From NCBI RefSeq assembly GCF_021390245.1, contig NZ_JAJUXH010000024.1:1-64000 (forward strand): a DNA stretch of 64,000 bases. Direction: 5' to 3'. Source of the DNA: Dyadobacter sp. CY323 (GTDB taxonomy: Bacteria; Bacteroidota; Bacteroidia; Cytophagales; Spirosomataceae). Positions 18,701 through 26,628 of this stretch are shown one piece after another. The notes beneath the pieces are model-generated. The model saw nothing but the letters and a program-made list of their open reading frames with translations, made no database searches and was not told the DNA's origin. Positions within the stretch are counted from its first letter, which is position 1. The number at the start of each line of letters is the position of its first letter. A program made the position numbers and the translations under genes.

Positions 18701-19073
18701 ATACATTTTTCTGCAGTCGGGATTAGCAGGGAACACTTTGCAGGAAATGGCCGACAACCGTTACCTGCCGGGCAGCATGGATTCCAAGTATCCCATTTTG
18801 CCTACTTATGAAGCTGAGATCAGTGGGTACCGGTCTACATTCTGGTTGAAAGATGCCAGTTTTTTGAGGCTCAAAAACCTGGAACTGGGGTACGATATCC
18901 CTTCCTCTATTTTGTCGAAAGTTAAAGTCAGTAACCTGCGCATTTACCTGAATGGATCGAACCTGTTTACCTGGGATAAACTGAAATATTTTGATCCGGA
19001 AGGCAATAGTGAGACGGGTGGATTTTACCCGCAGCAAAAGATTTTCAACCTGGGCCTAAACCTTTCTTTTTGA
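15723..19073 (+). CDS. STN-type SusC/RagA TonB-dependent transducer (pair 2)
   Basis: 1116 residues. Signal peptide to about residue 36 (SHAQA); STN signalling domain (about 48-115: VFQAIKKKTGLTVFYSNELL); CarboxypepD_reg-like domain (about 136-211: LPGVSVLLKGSQRGTT); TonB box EEVVVVGYGTQ at 215-225; plug with LIVIDGVWG and AAIYGAQAANGVILITTKRG; barrel ending FNLGLNLSF. The STN domain fits the adjacent sigma/FecR pair: substrate binding outside would be relayed to FecR in the periplasm. SusD follows after 9 bp, so one transcript covers both and probably the hydrolase downstream. Substrate not known; the esterase neighbour suggests an acylated plant polysaccharide. Confidence 0.96.
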   Translation: MKQILFKDWWLSSSHIARYLGLAFMCILMANSHAQALDEQQKVTISGKNISYQKVFQAIKKKTGLTVFYSNELLNDAEKISLDFQDEDLETVLDFILREKKIGYEIRRNKVIVLSRKSEKQESFKPLPTPAAAKEVRIAGRVTDDKGETLPGVSVLLKGSQRGTTTSESGDFELEVPDANAVLVFSFVGYLSQEVTVGNQGRLDVTLLVDNKALEEVVVVGYGTQARATLTGAIATTKGEDLKQNPSVNLSNSLAGRLPGIIASNRSGQPGSGSSILIRGQSTLGNNSPLIVIDGVWGRGGFEQINPNDVESISVLKDASAAIYGAQAANGVILITTKRGASGKPVISYTVNQGISQPTRLAKMANSATYAEYMNELLNYQGQADRFSADDIEKFRNGSDPDNFPNTNWQKAALKNFSTQSQQNISVRGGSEEVRYYVSGSFANQNGILKNSNIDYKNFIIRSNIDANLSKHIRVSLDFSANHKTSVLPSMGVGSIFQTVWRNYPFLPVYHPNGLPAPGIERGENPVIMASDAAGYESQKDNIYQTMASFEVKIPWVEGLAADGFLAHDRNYNPYKLFRKPWKVYDRNAATDVYTERLGGTVNQPTLREAFTTSNRTTFNLRAKYDKTWQAHTLSTFVAFEQTETVGNDFWAFRRNFLSSAVDQLYAGGVADKDNSGTAFETARRNFFGRVNYNFQEKYLVDFNFRYDGSQNFPEGRRYGFFPGVSAGWRLSEENFIKNSLTFVDNLKLRMSYGKMGNDQVDAFQYLSTYAFADGYYFAEPTTQLNRGLTPNPGITWEVAKTANVGLEATFWKGLLGIEFDVFKTRRNNILTARNASVPAYTGLILPTENIGIVENKGFEFQVSHQKRSQKLSYRLAANMSLAKNKIIDIDEPANQQAWQMRTGYSMGTNLYYDAVGIYRTQGEIDNSAHPVGTRVGDLQYRDVNGDKLIDAKDRIRTEYTNIPQMSFGFTAGASYKNFSVNALFQGQARVSQYIFLQSGLAGNTLQEMADNRYLPGSMDSKYPILPTYEAEISGYRSTFWLKDASFLRLKNLELGYDIPSSILSKVKVSNLRIYLNGSNLFTWDKLKYFDPEGNSETGGFYPQQKIFNLGLNLSF

Positions 19074-19082
19074 TCCGAAATC

Positions 19083-20720
19083 ATGAAAAACACCAATACT
19101 ATAAAAAAGAACCGGCTGCTGACCTTGTTTAAAAGCCTTGCCCTGGCTGCAGTTTTATTTCCATTGAACAGCTGCGACGAGTCGTTCCTGGAAAGACAGC
19201 CTTTGGATAAAATATCAGAGGCGGATGTATGGAGCGACGAAAAGCTGATCGAGGCATTTGTGAATTCCTGTTATAACGTGCGCCACGGGTTTCTGGTGGA
19301 CTATTATATGATGCCACTTAGTGACGAAGCGTACCGCCGGGGACGTGAAACGTACCACCTGATCAACCGGGGGGAACTTACGCCTGTAAATAATACTGCG
19401 CTGGACCACTGGAGCAACTTTTACGGGATAATCACGAACTGTAACATCTTTTTCAGGAATATTGACAAAGCGCCAATCGGAGAACCGGTCAAAAGCCGCA
19501 TGATCGGCGAGGTGACCTTTATGCGGGCTTATGCCTATTTCCGGCTGATCAGTTTGTATGGAGGCGTTCCCCTGATCACTGACGTATTTGAGCTGAACGA
19601 TGATTTCTCTGTAATGCGGAATTCATATGCGGAATGTTCGGATTTCATTGTGCAGGAACTTACGAAAGCCAGCGAACTTTTGCCGCTCACTTATACCGGT
19701 GCGAACCAGGGACGGGCTACGAAAGGCGCGGCGCTGGCATTAAAAGCGCGCGCACTCTTGTACTCAGCCAGCCCGCTCCATAATCCTTCCAACGACAAAG
19801 TGAAGTGGCAGGCGGCAGCGGAGGCGGCGAAAGCGGTAGTGGACATGAATGCGTATAGTTTATATCCGAATTACAAATCGCTTTTTCTTACCCCATTTAA
19901 CAGTGAAATTATCTGGTCACGGCAATTCAGGAATAATCAGAAAGTGGAGCATTCCATTGATCTTCATTTCTTTCCCAACGGTTCGGGCGGCTACGGACAG
20001 GTAAACCCGCTGCACAATCTGGTGGATGCATTTGAATTAAAAACCGGGAAGTTGCCCGCAGAAGATCCGGCCTACAATCCTCAGTCCCCATACGAAAACC
20101 GTGATCCGAGATTTTACGACTGCATTTTATACGACGGGGCCAAATGGCAGAACCGCGAAGTGGGCTCATATCTTCCCGGCGGGCCCGATTCCAGTGAAGG
20201 CGTGGAAGGCTGGAATGCGTCGTTCACCAGTTATAGTGTAAGAAAATTTGTGAATGAATCCATTGGCCGCCCGAGTGCGACCAACCTGGGCAATACGCCA
20301 TGGGTGTTCATCCGGTATGCAGAAGTGCTGCTTAATTATGCGGAGGCAATGTATCAATTGGGTGATGAAAAAACCGCACGTGAATATGTGAACAAAGTCA
20401 GGAGCCGTGAAAGTGTGCAAATGCCTCCCGTCACTGAAACCGGCGCAAACCTGCTGAAAAGGATCCAGCACGAAAGACAAATTGAGCTGGTGTTTGAAGA
20501 ACACCGTTTCTTCGATGTACGCCGGTGGAAAATTGCAATGGCGACCGACAATGAGGATGCAAAAAAGATGGTAATCACCCGTAATGCGGCCACAGGTGCG
20601 AAAACTTACAAAGTAGAAGTTTTTCAGCCCCGGTCTTTTAACGAGCGTAATCATCTGATTCCTATTCCTCAGTCTGAGATTGAGCGCAACGCGAAACTTG
20701 AACAAAACCCTGGCTACTAG
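19083..20720 (+). CDS. SusD/RagB-type surface lipoprotein (pair 2)
   Basis: 545 residues. Lipobox Cys at about residue 31 (PLNSCDES) with the D/E-rich residues after it that favour surface export in Bacteroidota. The SusD signatures are present: GEVTFMRAYAYFRLISLYGG, GRATKGAALALKARALLYSA, and the C-terminal PWVFIRYAEVLLNYAEAMYQ followed by IQHERQIELVFEEHRFFDVR, ending in the usual EQNPGY. The KGAALALKAR region and TPR helices shape the contact with SusC. It sits 9 bp after SusC and 21 bp before the hydrolase start. It should bind substrate on the cell surface and pass it to SusC. Confidence 0.95.
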   Translation: MKNTNTIKKNRLLTLFKSLALAAVLFPLNSCDESFLERQPLDKISEADVWSDEKLIEAFVNSCYNVRHGFLVDYYMMPLSDEAYRRGRETYHLINRGELTPVNNTALDHWSNFYGIITNCNIFFRNIDKAPIGEPVKSRMIGEVTFMRAYAYFRLISLYGGVPLITDVFELNDDFSVMRNSYAECSDFIVQELTKASELLPLTYTGANQGRATKGAALALKARALLYSASPLHNPSNDKVKWQAAAEAAKAVVDMNAYSLYPNYKSLFLTPFNSEIIWSRQFRNNQKVEHSIDLHFFPNGSGGYGQVNPLHNLVDAFELKTGKLPAEDPAYNPQSPYENRDPRFYDCILYDGAKWQNREVGSYLPGGPDSSEGVEGWNASFTSYSVRKFVNESIGRPSATNLGNTPWVFIRYAEVLLNYAEAMYQLGDEKTAREYVNKVRSRESVQMPPVTETGANLLKRIQHERQIELVFEEHRFFDVRRWKIAMATDNEDAKKMVITRNAATGAKTYKVEVFQPRSFNERNHLIPIPQSEIERNAKLEQNPGY

Positions 20721-20741
20721 TGTCCCGTTAAATTGAAAACA

Positions 20742-22895
20742 ATGAAATACAACCTATTGATTATTTGTACCTGCTGTTTTTTGGGCTTGTCAACAGTGCT
20801 TTTTGCCCAGGAGGATCTTTCGGTTTACAGCTACTGGAAATACTACCAGAAAACAACCGATCAGCTTTTTTACAATGAGCTTAGCAACCGTGCTTTCGGG
20901 CAGCTGGAAAAGCGGGAAGCCGCCATTGCCAAACTGACTACAAAGGAACAATGGCAAAAACGGCAGGCGGAAGTCCGGGCGAAACTGGCGAAGTCAGTCG
21001 GCCCGTTTCCTAAAAAAACACCGTTGAACCCGGTAATTACCGGAACCTTGAAAAAGGAAGATTTTACGGTTGAAAAACTGTACTATGAATCCCGCCCGGG
21101 TTACCATGTGACCGCCGCGCTGTTTATTCCCGATAAACGGCAGGAAAAGGCTCCCGCGATCATTTTTTGCAGCGGGCACAGCGAGAATGGTTTCCGGAGC
21201 GAAGCCTATCAGCACCTGATCCTGAACTATGTGAAAAAGGGTTTCATTGTACTCGCATTCGATCCGATCGGGCAGGGGGAACGTATTCAGTACCAGCCGG
21301 ATGAATTGAAAGAAGGTGCCACCGGTGAACATTCCTATGCCGGGGTACAGACTTTTGTTGCGGGACTGCCGGCAGCCAATTACTTTATCTGGGACGGCAT
21401 ACGCACCGTGGATTATTTGCTGACCCGAAAAGAAGTGGATCCTGCACGCATTGGCATCGCAGGCCGGTCGGGTGGGGGGACTCAGGGGGCATACATCGCT
21501 GCCATGGACGATCGGATCTTAGCCGCTGCTCCGGAATGTTACATCACTACTTTCGATAAGCTGATTAAATCGAATGGCCCGCAGGATGCTGAACAGAACC
21601 TTATGTATGGACTGGAAAACGGCATTGATATGGCGGATTTCCTGGAAGTACGTGCGCCGAAACCAGCATTGATCGTTGCTACCACGAGGGATATTTTTGC
21701 GATTCAGGGCGCGAGGGACAGTTATCATGAAACGAAAAAAGCCTATCAGGCTTTTGGGAAAGCGGAGCAGATTCAGATGACGGAAGATGATGCAGGGCAC
21801 GCGTCCACGCTGAAAAACAGGGAAGCTACCTATGCCTTTTTTCAAAAATACCTGAACAATCCCGGAAGTCCGACCGATCTGAAAGTGGAAATGCTTACGG
21901 ACAAAGAATTGCATGCTACGCCGGACGGACGGGTAATCCCATTTCTGAAAGGGGAGAGTATGTTTTCTTTAAATGAAAAATATGCAAAAGAACTTGCCGA
22001 GAAGAGAAAAAACGGTCGGAAACCGACCACTGATTTTCAAGCTGATCTAAGAAAGAAAGTGATCTCCATTTCCGGATTTGCAAAGTTTACCGGTAAAAAC
22101 GACGTCGTGTTTTCCGGCCGGATGCACCGGGGGAAGTACGCGATTGAAAAATACCTGGTAAAAGGAAGCGGCGATTATTACATCCCCGTTCTGTGGCTAA
22201 AACCCGAAAAAGCTTCTGGAAAAACGGTTTTGCTGCTGAACGAACAAGGCAAAACAGAGGTTCTTCAAAAAGATAGACTGGCTGATCAGCTGGCAAATGC
22301 GGGCCATGAAGTAGTAGTTCCGGACCTGAGCGGCGTTGGTGAGCTTGGAAGCGGATTTATGAAAGGCGGCGATTCGGTGATCGACGAAGTCCCATTGAAT
22401 CTTTGGTTTGCAGGTGTTTTGACACACAAAAGTCTGCTGGCGACCAGAGCTGAGGAGATCACGATCCTGGCGGATTTTATAAAGAGATCCGGGACGCCGA
22501 AAACGCTGATTACCGGCGCAGCGGTAGGAACCCTGACATCCGATCTGCTGCACGCCGCCACCATAGCCAATCCATTCCATAAACTGGTACTGATCCGGCC
22601 ATTGGTATCTTACCAGTCCATTGCCGAGGAAAGACTTTACAAGCCCAAGTTTGCGCTATCGGCCGTGCCGGGCGCACTGGCTGAGTACGATCTTCCCGAC
22701 TTGGTAGAGGTGCTGTCTTCAAAAGGACTGTTAGTGATTAATCCGGTCACCGCTACGGAGAAGGAGATTGATCACGACCGTGCGAACTCCATTTACCGTG
22801 AGGCATTGAAACAGGCACAACCCGGCGGTTTTGAAATTAAAAGCGGATTGAAATCAGATGATGTGACTAATTCTGTGATGTCGTGGATTAAGTAG
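20742..22895 (+). CDS. Secreted alpha/beta hydrolase, acetyl-xylan-esterase-like, second domain degenerate
   Basis: 717 residues from the ATG at 20742 (a TTG nine bases upstream is in frame but less likely). Signal peptide ends near VLFAQ (residue 23). The first alpha/beta-hydrolase domain (about 95-370) has a full triad: S243 in GRSGGG, D317 in TTRDIF and H353 in AGHAS; HSENGF near residue 148 gives the oxyanion side. The second half (about 470-715) repeats the fold, but its nucleophile elbow reads GAAVG with Ala594 where serine belongs. The fold resembles the AXE1/Abhydrolase_7-type esterases common in Bacteroidota polysaccharide loci. It ends the sigma-FecR-SusC-SusD operon, so removal of acyl groups from the imported glycan is likely; the exact bond is an inference. 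Confidence 0.8.
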   Translation: MKYNLLIICTCCFLGLSTVLFAQEDLSVYSYWKYYQKTTDQLFYNELSNRAFGQLEKREAAIAKLTTKEQWQKRQAEVRAKLAKSVGPFPKKTPLNPVITGTLKKEDFTVEKLYYESRPGYHVTAALFIPDKRQEKAPAIIFCSGHSENGFRSEAYQHLILNYVKKGFIVLAFDPIGQGERIQYQPDELKEGATGEHSYAGVQTFVAGLPAANYFIWDGIRTVDYLLTRKEVDPARIGIAGRSGGGTQGAYIAAMDDRILAAAPECYITTFDKLIKSNGPQDAEQNLMYGLENGIDMADFLEVRAPKPALIVATTRDIFAIQGARDSYHETKKAYQAFGKAEQIQMTEDDAGHASTLKNREATYAFFQKYLNNPGSPTDLKVEMLTDKELHATPDGRVIPFLKGESMFSLNEKYAKELAEKRKNGRKPTTDFQADLRKKVISISGFAKFTGKNDVVFSGRMHRGKYAIEKYLVKGSGDYYIPVLWLKPEKASGKTVLLLNEQGKTEVLQKDRLADQLANAGHEVVVPDLSGVGELGSGFMKGGDSVIDEVPLNLWFAGVLTHKSLLATRAEEITILADFIKRSGTPKTLITGAAVGTLTSDLLHAATIANPFHKLVLIRPLVSYQSIAEERLYKPKFALSAVPGALAEYDLPDLVEVLSSKGLLVINPVTATEKEIDHDRANSIYREALKQAQPGGFEIKSGLKSDDVTNSVMSWIK

Positions 22896-22914
22896 CACGC
22901 TTCGCGGAATTTTC

Positions 22915-22947
22915 AGCCCACGTTCCCCTGGCGGAACGTGGGCTTTT
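22915..22947 (+). terminator. Strong intrinsic terminator after unit 2
   Basis: GCCCACGTTCC (22916-22926), loop CCTGGC, GGAACGTGGGC (22933-22943), then TTTT. The 11-bp perfect stem closes the sigma-FecR-SusC-SusD-hydrolase operon 20 bp after its last stop. The remaining sequence to 23275 is the leader of the next susC. Confidence 0.85.
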
Positions 22948-23153
22948 CGCATTTAATGCCGTACGGCCTATGATTCATCCGGGAAGATAAGATCATAATA
23001 TCGTTGTAATCATCGAGTTACATTTTTTATAGAAAAAATACGATCATTTGTTGGTATGGGAGATGTCTTTATGTCTATCGTATAGTGAACGAGCATGTTA
23101 ACCCTAACCCTGAAATTATACGAGACAAGAAGATTAACTAAACCCCACAAAAA

Positions 23154-23183
23154 AAGCCGGCAATGTTCCAGCATTGCCGACTT
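23154..23183. promoter_or_regulatory. Terminator-like hairpin in the susC leader (pair 3)
   Basis: After a run of A, AAG-C-CGGCAATG (23154-23165), loop TTCCAG, CATTGCCG-A-CTT (23172-23183): an 11-pair stem with one mismatch, ending 91 bp before the susC start. Further small hairpins follow: TGAT-TGGC-ATCA near 23199 and CCTCC-GTGA-GGAGG near 23216. The 23095 in-frame ORF start runs through this structure. It could be a bidirectional terminator or an attenuator. Confidence 0.5.
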
Positions 23184-23274
23184 CAAATTATCCCTGTATG
23201 ATTGGCATCATTACCTCCGTGAGGAGGCGGGGACTGTTTTGCCAGTTTTCAATCTTTACAAAACAATCAAATCT

Positions 23275-26200
23275 ATGAAGAAACATTTAAAGTACCGAGA
23301 GGTATTGCTTTGGACAATGCGAATAACAGCTACTCAACTCATGTTTGCCCTTTTGTTCTTGGGAAGTGGTTACGCGCGTGAGGGCAGCGCCCAATCCCTG
23401 CTTAGCCAGAAGATATCCATTTCGGCCCATGGGAGCGAAGTTAAAAAAGTGCTGAAAGAGCTTGAAAAAAAGGCGGATGTGCGCTTTGTTTTCAGTTCCA
23501 AGCTCATAAAATCCACAAGAAAAGTATCCGTTGCCGTTCAGGAAAAACCTTTATACGAGGTGCTGGATCAGGTCCTGACCCCGCTGGGATTGGAATACGA
23601 AGTGTCCGGGACCATTATTATCCTCAGAAGGTCGGAAAATTTGCCGGAAGCATCGCCCATTGACGCAGGTAATCCGAGAAAGAATGTTTCTGGTAAAGTG
23701 CTGGATGAAAAAGGCATCGGCCTACCGGGTGTAAGCGTTGTTTTGAAAGGAACCCAAACGGGAAGTCTGACAGATGCGGATGGCATGTTCACCATCCAGG
23801 TCTCCGATGAGCCGGCGGTGCTGGTGTTCTCTTTCGTGGGATATCTGAGTCAGGAAGTAGCGCTTGGGAGTAAAAGTGCCCTGGAAGTTGTCTTGAAAGT
23901 AGACGAGAAAGCGCTAAACGAAGTGGTCGTGGTAGGATACGGAAGTCAGAAGCGGTCTGACATCACGGGAGCCATTTCGTCCATTAATGTGAAAGATCTG
24001 GCGGGCGTTCCGTTGAGATCGATGGACCAGGCTCTGCAAGGCAGGGTGGCGGGTGTATTCCTGACACAAGGCGGTGGCCAGCCGGGAGCCGCCAACTCGA
24101 TCCGGATCAGGGGCGGTAACTCGATAACCGGCAGTAATGAGCCATTATATGTAATAGACGGGGTGCCGATCTTCGTTGCTCCGACAGACGGGTCGTCCAC
24201 AAGTTTGAACCCGCTGAACTCGATCAGTCCCTCCGATATCGCCTCCATCGAAGTTTTGAAAGATGCATCCGCGACGGCGATATATGGTGCACGTGGAGGA
24301 AATGGCGTTATTCTGATCACTACCCGCCGCGGGAAATCAGGGGAAAGCAAAATCGACGTAGACATTTCTTATGGTGTGCAGCGGGAGCTGAAACGGTACG
24401 ATTTGCTGAATGCAAAGCAGTATCAGACGTTAGCGAACGAAGCAAGCCAGGCAGATGGCGGGCCATTGATTTACGATCCCGCATCGAATCCGGAAAACAC
24501 GGATTGGCAAAGCTATATTTTCAGGGAGAATGCGCCCATTCAGGATTATAAAATATCTGCATCGGGCGGTGACAAGAACACGCAGTATTTGCTGACACTC
24601 GGATATTACAACCAGCAGGGGGTTATCAAACAAACAGACCTGGACCGTTATTCCCTGCGGTTGAACCTGGACCGGCAGATCAAGGAACGCATTAAGATTG
24701 GTACAAACCTCACATTCAGTAATGTATCATCCAAACGGAACAGGACATCCACCATTGTTACCACCGCCCCTAACTTGCCTGTTTATCAGCCCGACGGCAG
24801 TTACACCCGCTACGACCGGGAAGGAAATGGTTTCAACAATCCGGTGGGACTATTGAACGATGCAAGAAGTTTGAATAAAGTGTTCCGCGGACTTGGAAGT
24901 GCCTATGCCAATATCGAGCTGTTAAAAGGCCTCAACTTCCGCACTATGTGGGGGCTTGATGCGAGTTTTAATAAAAGCGATAGTTACACGCCGCAATCCG
25001 TTCACACCGGCGCGGAAGTGGGTGGTAATGCATCTGTGAGTACAAACCAGAACCTGGTTTGGTTAAATGAAAATACCCTTGATTTTACCAGGGTTTTCAA
25101 TACCAGTCATAAGATCAATGTCCTTGCAGGATATACCCAGCAAAGTGCCAGGTATGAATCGCTGAATGCCTCTGCAACGGGATTTCTGAATGATAATACG
25201 GGTAGTAACAACTTAGGTCTCGGGAATCCGGGGCAGGCCACATTGCCTGGTTCTTCCACAGCGGCCTGGTCGATTTTGAGCTGGATCGGACGTGCAAACT
25301 ACACATTCAACGATCGGTACCTGTTTACATTAACGGGCCGGTACGATGGATCTTCCCGTTTTGGAAATAACAACAGCTGGGGTTTCTTCCCGTCTGCCGC
25401 ATTTGCGTGGAGGATCATCGAAGAACCTTTTATGAAGAACTTGAAAAACGTGAGCGACCTTAAACTTAGGTTAAGTCACGGAGTTACCGGAAATCAGGAC
25501 GGGATCGGAAATTACCCTGCACTGGATCTCTGGGGAGCGGCCAACTATGTGTTGAACAATGTAATAGCCACGGGTATAACCCCGACGCAACTTGCAAACC
25601 GGCGGCTGAGATGGGAAAGTACGGCGTCTACGGATGTCGGTCTGGAATTAGGGATGTTCAACAACAGGCTTACTTTCGTGGTGGATGCTTATTATAAAAA
25701 GACATCCGACCTGCTTCTGAGTGTAAGTGTTCCAGCCACATCCGGTTTTATTAATGGGACCAAAAACATTGGCTCCGTTGAAAACAAAGGATTGGAATTC
25801 ACGGTTAGCGGCGTTCCATTTGATGGGAAATTTACCTGGAACACCAGCTTTAATATTGCATTTAACCGAAATAAAATCCTGAACCTCGGTGTGAGCGACG
25901 AGCTGATCCCGGCGACCGATAAAAAATCGGCATTGTTGAAAGTGGGACAGCCTCTCGGGAATTTTTATGGATATGTCAGCAACGGACTTTTCCAATCCGC
26001 CCAGGAAGTATCCGAAGGCTCGCAGCCAATGGCGCAGGCCGGCGATGTGCGTTTTATAGATTTTAATAATGACAAGGTGATCAACGCCAACGACCGCAGG
26101 GTGTTGGGAAATGCACAGCCCAAATTCTACGGAGGGTTGAACAACACATTCTCGTACAAAGGTTTTGAGTTGTCCGTGTTCCTTCAATTCGTATATGGCA

Positions 26201-26604
26201 ATTCCATTTACAATGAGAACATCCTGAATCTCGAGAACATGCTGGGCCAGGCCAATCAGAGTGTGGCGGTACTGAATCGCTGGACGCCGGAAAACAGAGA
26301 TACCAACATTCCGAGAGCGACCACAACCAAACCTACGGGCGATCCATACGATCGGTATGTTGAAGACGGTTCCTACCTGCGTGTGAAAAATGTGCAGCTG
26401 GGCTACAACATCCCCCTGAAAAGTTCGAAGATCAGTTCTATTAAGGCATTTATCAATCTGCAGAACCTGTTTACGTTCACGAAATATTTGGGATTGGATC
26501 CTGAGGTGAACCGGTACGGAGGCAGCAATGTACTGCAAGGCTACGATCTGGGTGCTTATCCAAATGTAGGCACTACCACCGTGGGACTAAGTATAGGGTT
26601 TTAA
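23275..26604 (+). CDS. STN-type SusC/RagA TonB-dependent transducer (pair 3)
   Basis: 1109 residues from the ATG at 23275. The frame is open back to 23095, but the first 60 residues have no export signal and translate a hairpin, whereas 23275 begins a normal signal peptide (about 1-40, ending EGSAQ). STN domain about 52-118 (KKVLKELEKKADVRFVFSS), CarboxypepD_reg-like domain about 138-210 (LPGVSVVLKGTQTGS), TonB box NEVVVVGYGSQ at 215-225, plug with LYVIDGVPIF and AIYGARGGNGVILITTRRGK, and barrel ending TTVGLSIGF. An STN domain implies a FecR/sigma partner, but none directly precedes it; the nearest intact pair lies downstream at 30126-31880. SusD follows after 24 bp. Confidence 0.95.
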   Translation: MKKHLKYREVLLWTMRITATQLMFALLFLGSGYAREGSAQSLLSQKISISAHGSEVKKVLKELEKKADVRFVFSSKLIKSTRKVSVAVQEKPLYEVLDQVLTPLGLEYEVSGTIIILRRSENLPEASPIDAGNPRKNVSGKVLDEKGIGLPGVSVVLKGTQTGSLTDADGMFTIQVSDEPAVLVFSFVGYLSQEVALGSKSALEVVLKVDEKALNEVVVVGYGSQKRSDITGAISSINVKDLAGVPLRSMDQALQGRVAGVFLTQGGGQPGAANSIRIRGGNSITGSNEPLYVIDGVPIFVAPTDGSSTSLNPLNSISPSDIASIEVLKDASATAIYGARGGNGVILITTRRGKSGESKIDVDISYGVQRELKRYDLLNAKQYQTLANEASQADGGPLIYDPASNPENTDWQSYIFRENAPIQDYKISASGGDKNTQYLLTLGYYNQQGVIKQTDLDRYSLRLNLDRQIKERIKIGTNLTFSNVSSKRNRTSTIVTTAPNLPVYQPDGSYTRYDREGNGFNNPVGLLNDARSLNKVFRGLGSAYANIELLKGLNFRTMWGLDASFNKSDSYTPQSVHTGAEVGGNASVSTNQNLVWLNENTLDFTRVFNTSHKINVLAGYTQQSARYESLNASATGFLNDNTGSNNLGLGNPGQATLPGSSTAAWSILSWIGRANYTFNDRYLFTLTGRYDGSSRFGNNNSWGFFPSAAFAWRIIEEPFMKNLKNVSDLKLRLSHGVTGNQDGIGNYPALDLWGAANYVLNNVIATGITPTQLANRRLRWESTASTDVGLELGMFNNRLTFVVDAYYKKTSDLLLSVSVPATSGFINGTKNIGSVENKGLEFTVSGVPFDGKFTWNTSFNIAFNRNKILNLGVSDELIPATDKKSALLKVGQPLGNFYGYVSNGLFQSAQEVSEGSQPMAQAGDVRFIDFNNDKVINANDRRVLGNAQPKFYGGLNNTFSYKGFELSVFLQFVYGNSIYNENILNLENMLGQANQSVAVLNRWTPENRDTNIPRATTTKPTGDPYDRYVEDGSYLRVKNVQLGYNIPLKSSKISSIKAFINLQNLFTFTKYLGLDPEVNRYGGSNVLQGYDLGAYPNVGTTTVGLSIGF

Positions 26605-26628
26605 TTAAAGATCTAAATAAAAATAGTT

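Noticed and set aside
23095..23274. 60-residue N-terminal extension of SusC pair 3
   Set aside because: It is translated through a hairpin and lacks export features; the ATG at 23275 begins a normal signal peptide.
25648..26538. 296-residue antisense frame inside susC pair 3
   Set aside because: It is a shadow of the strongly supported SusC reading frame and has no protein signature.
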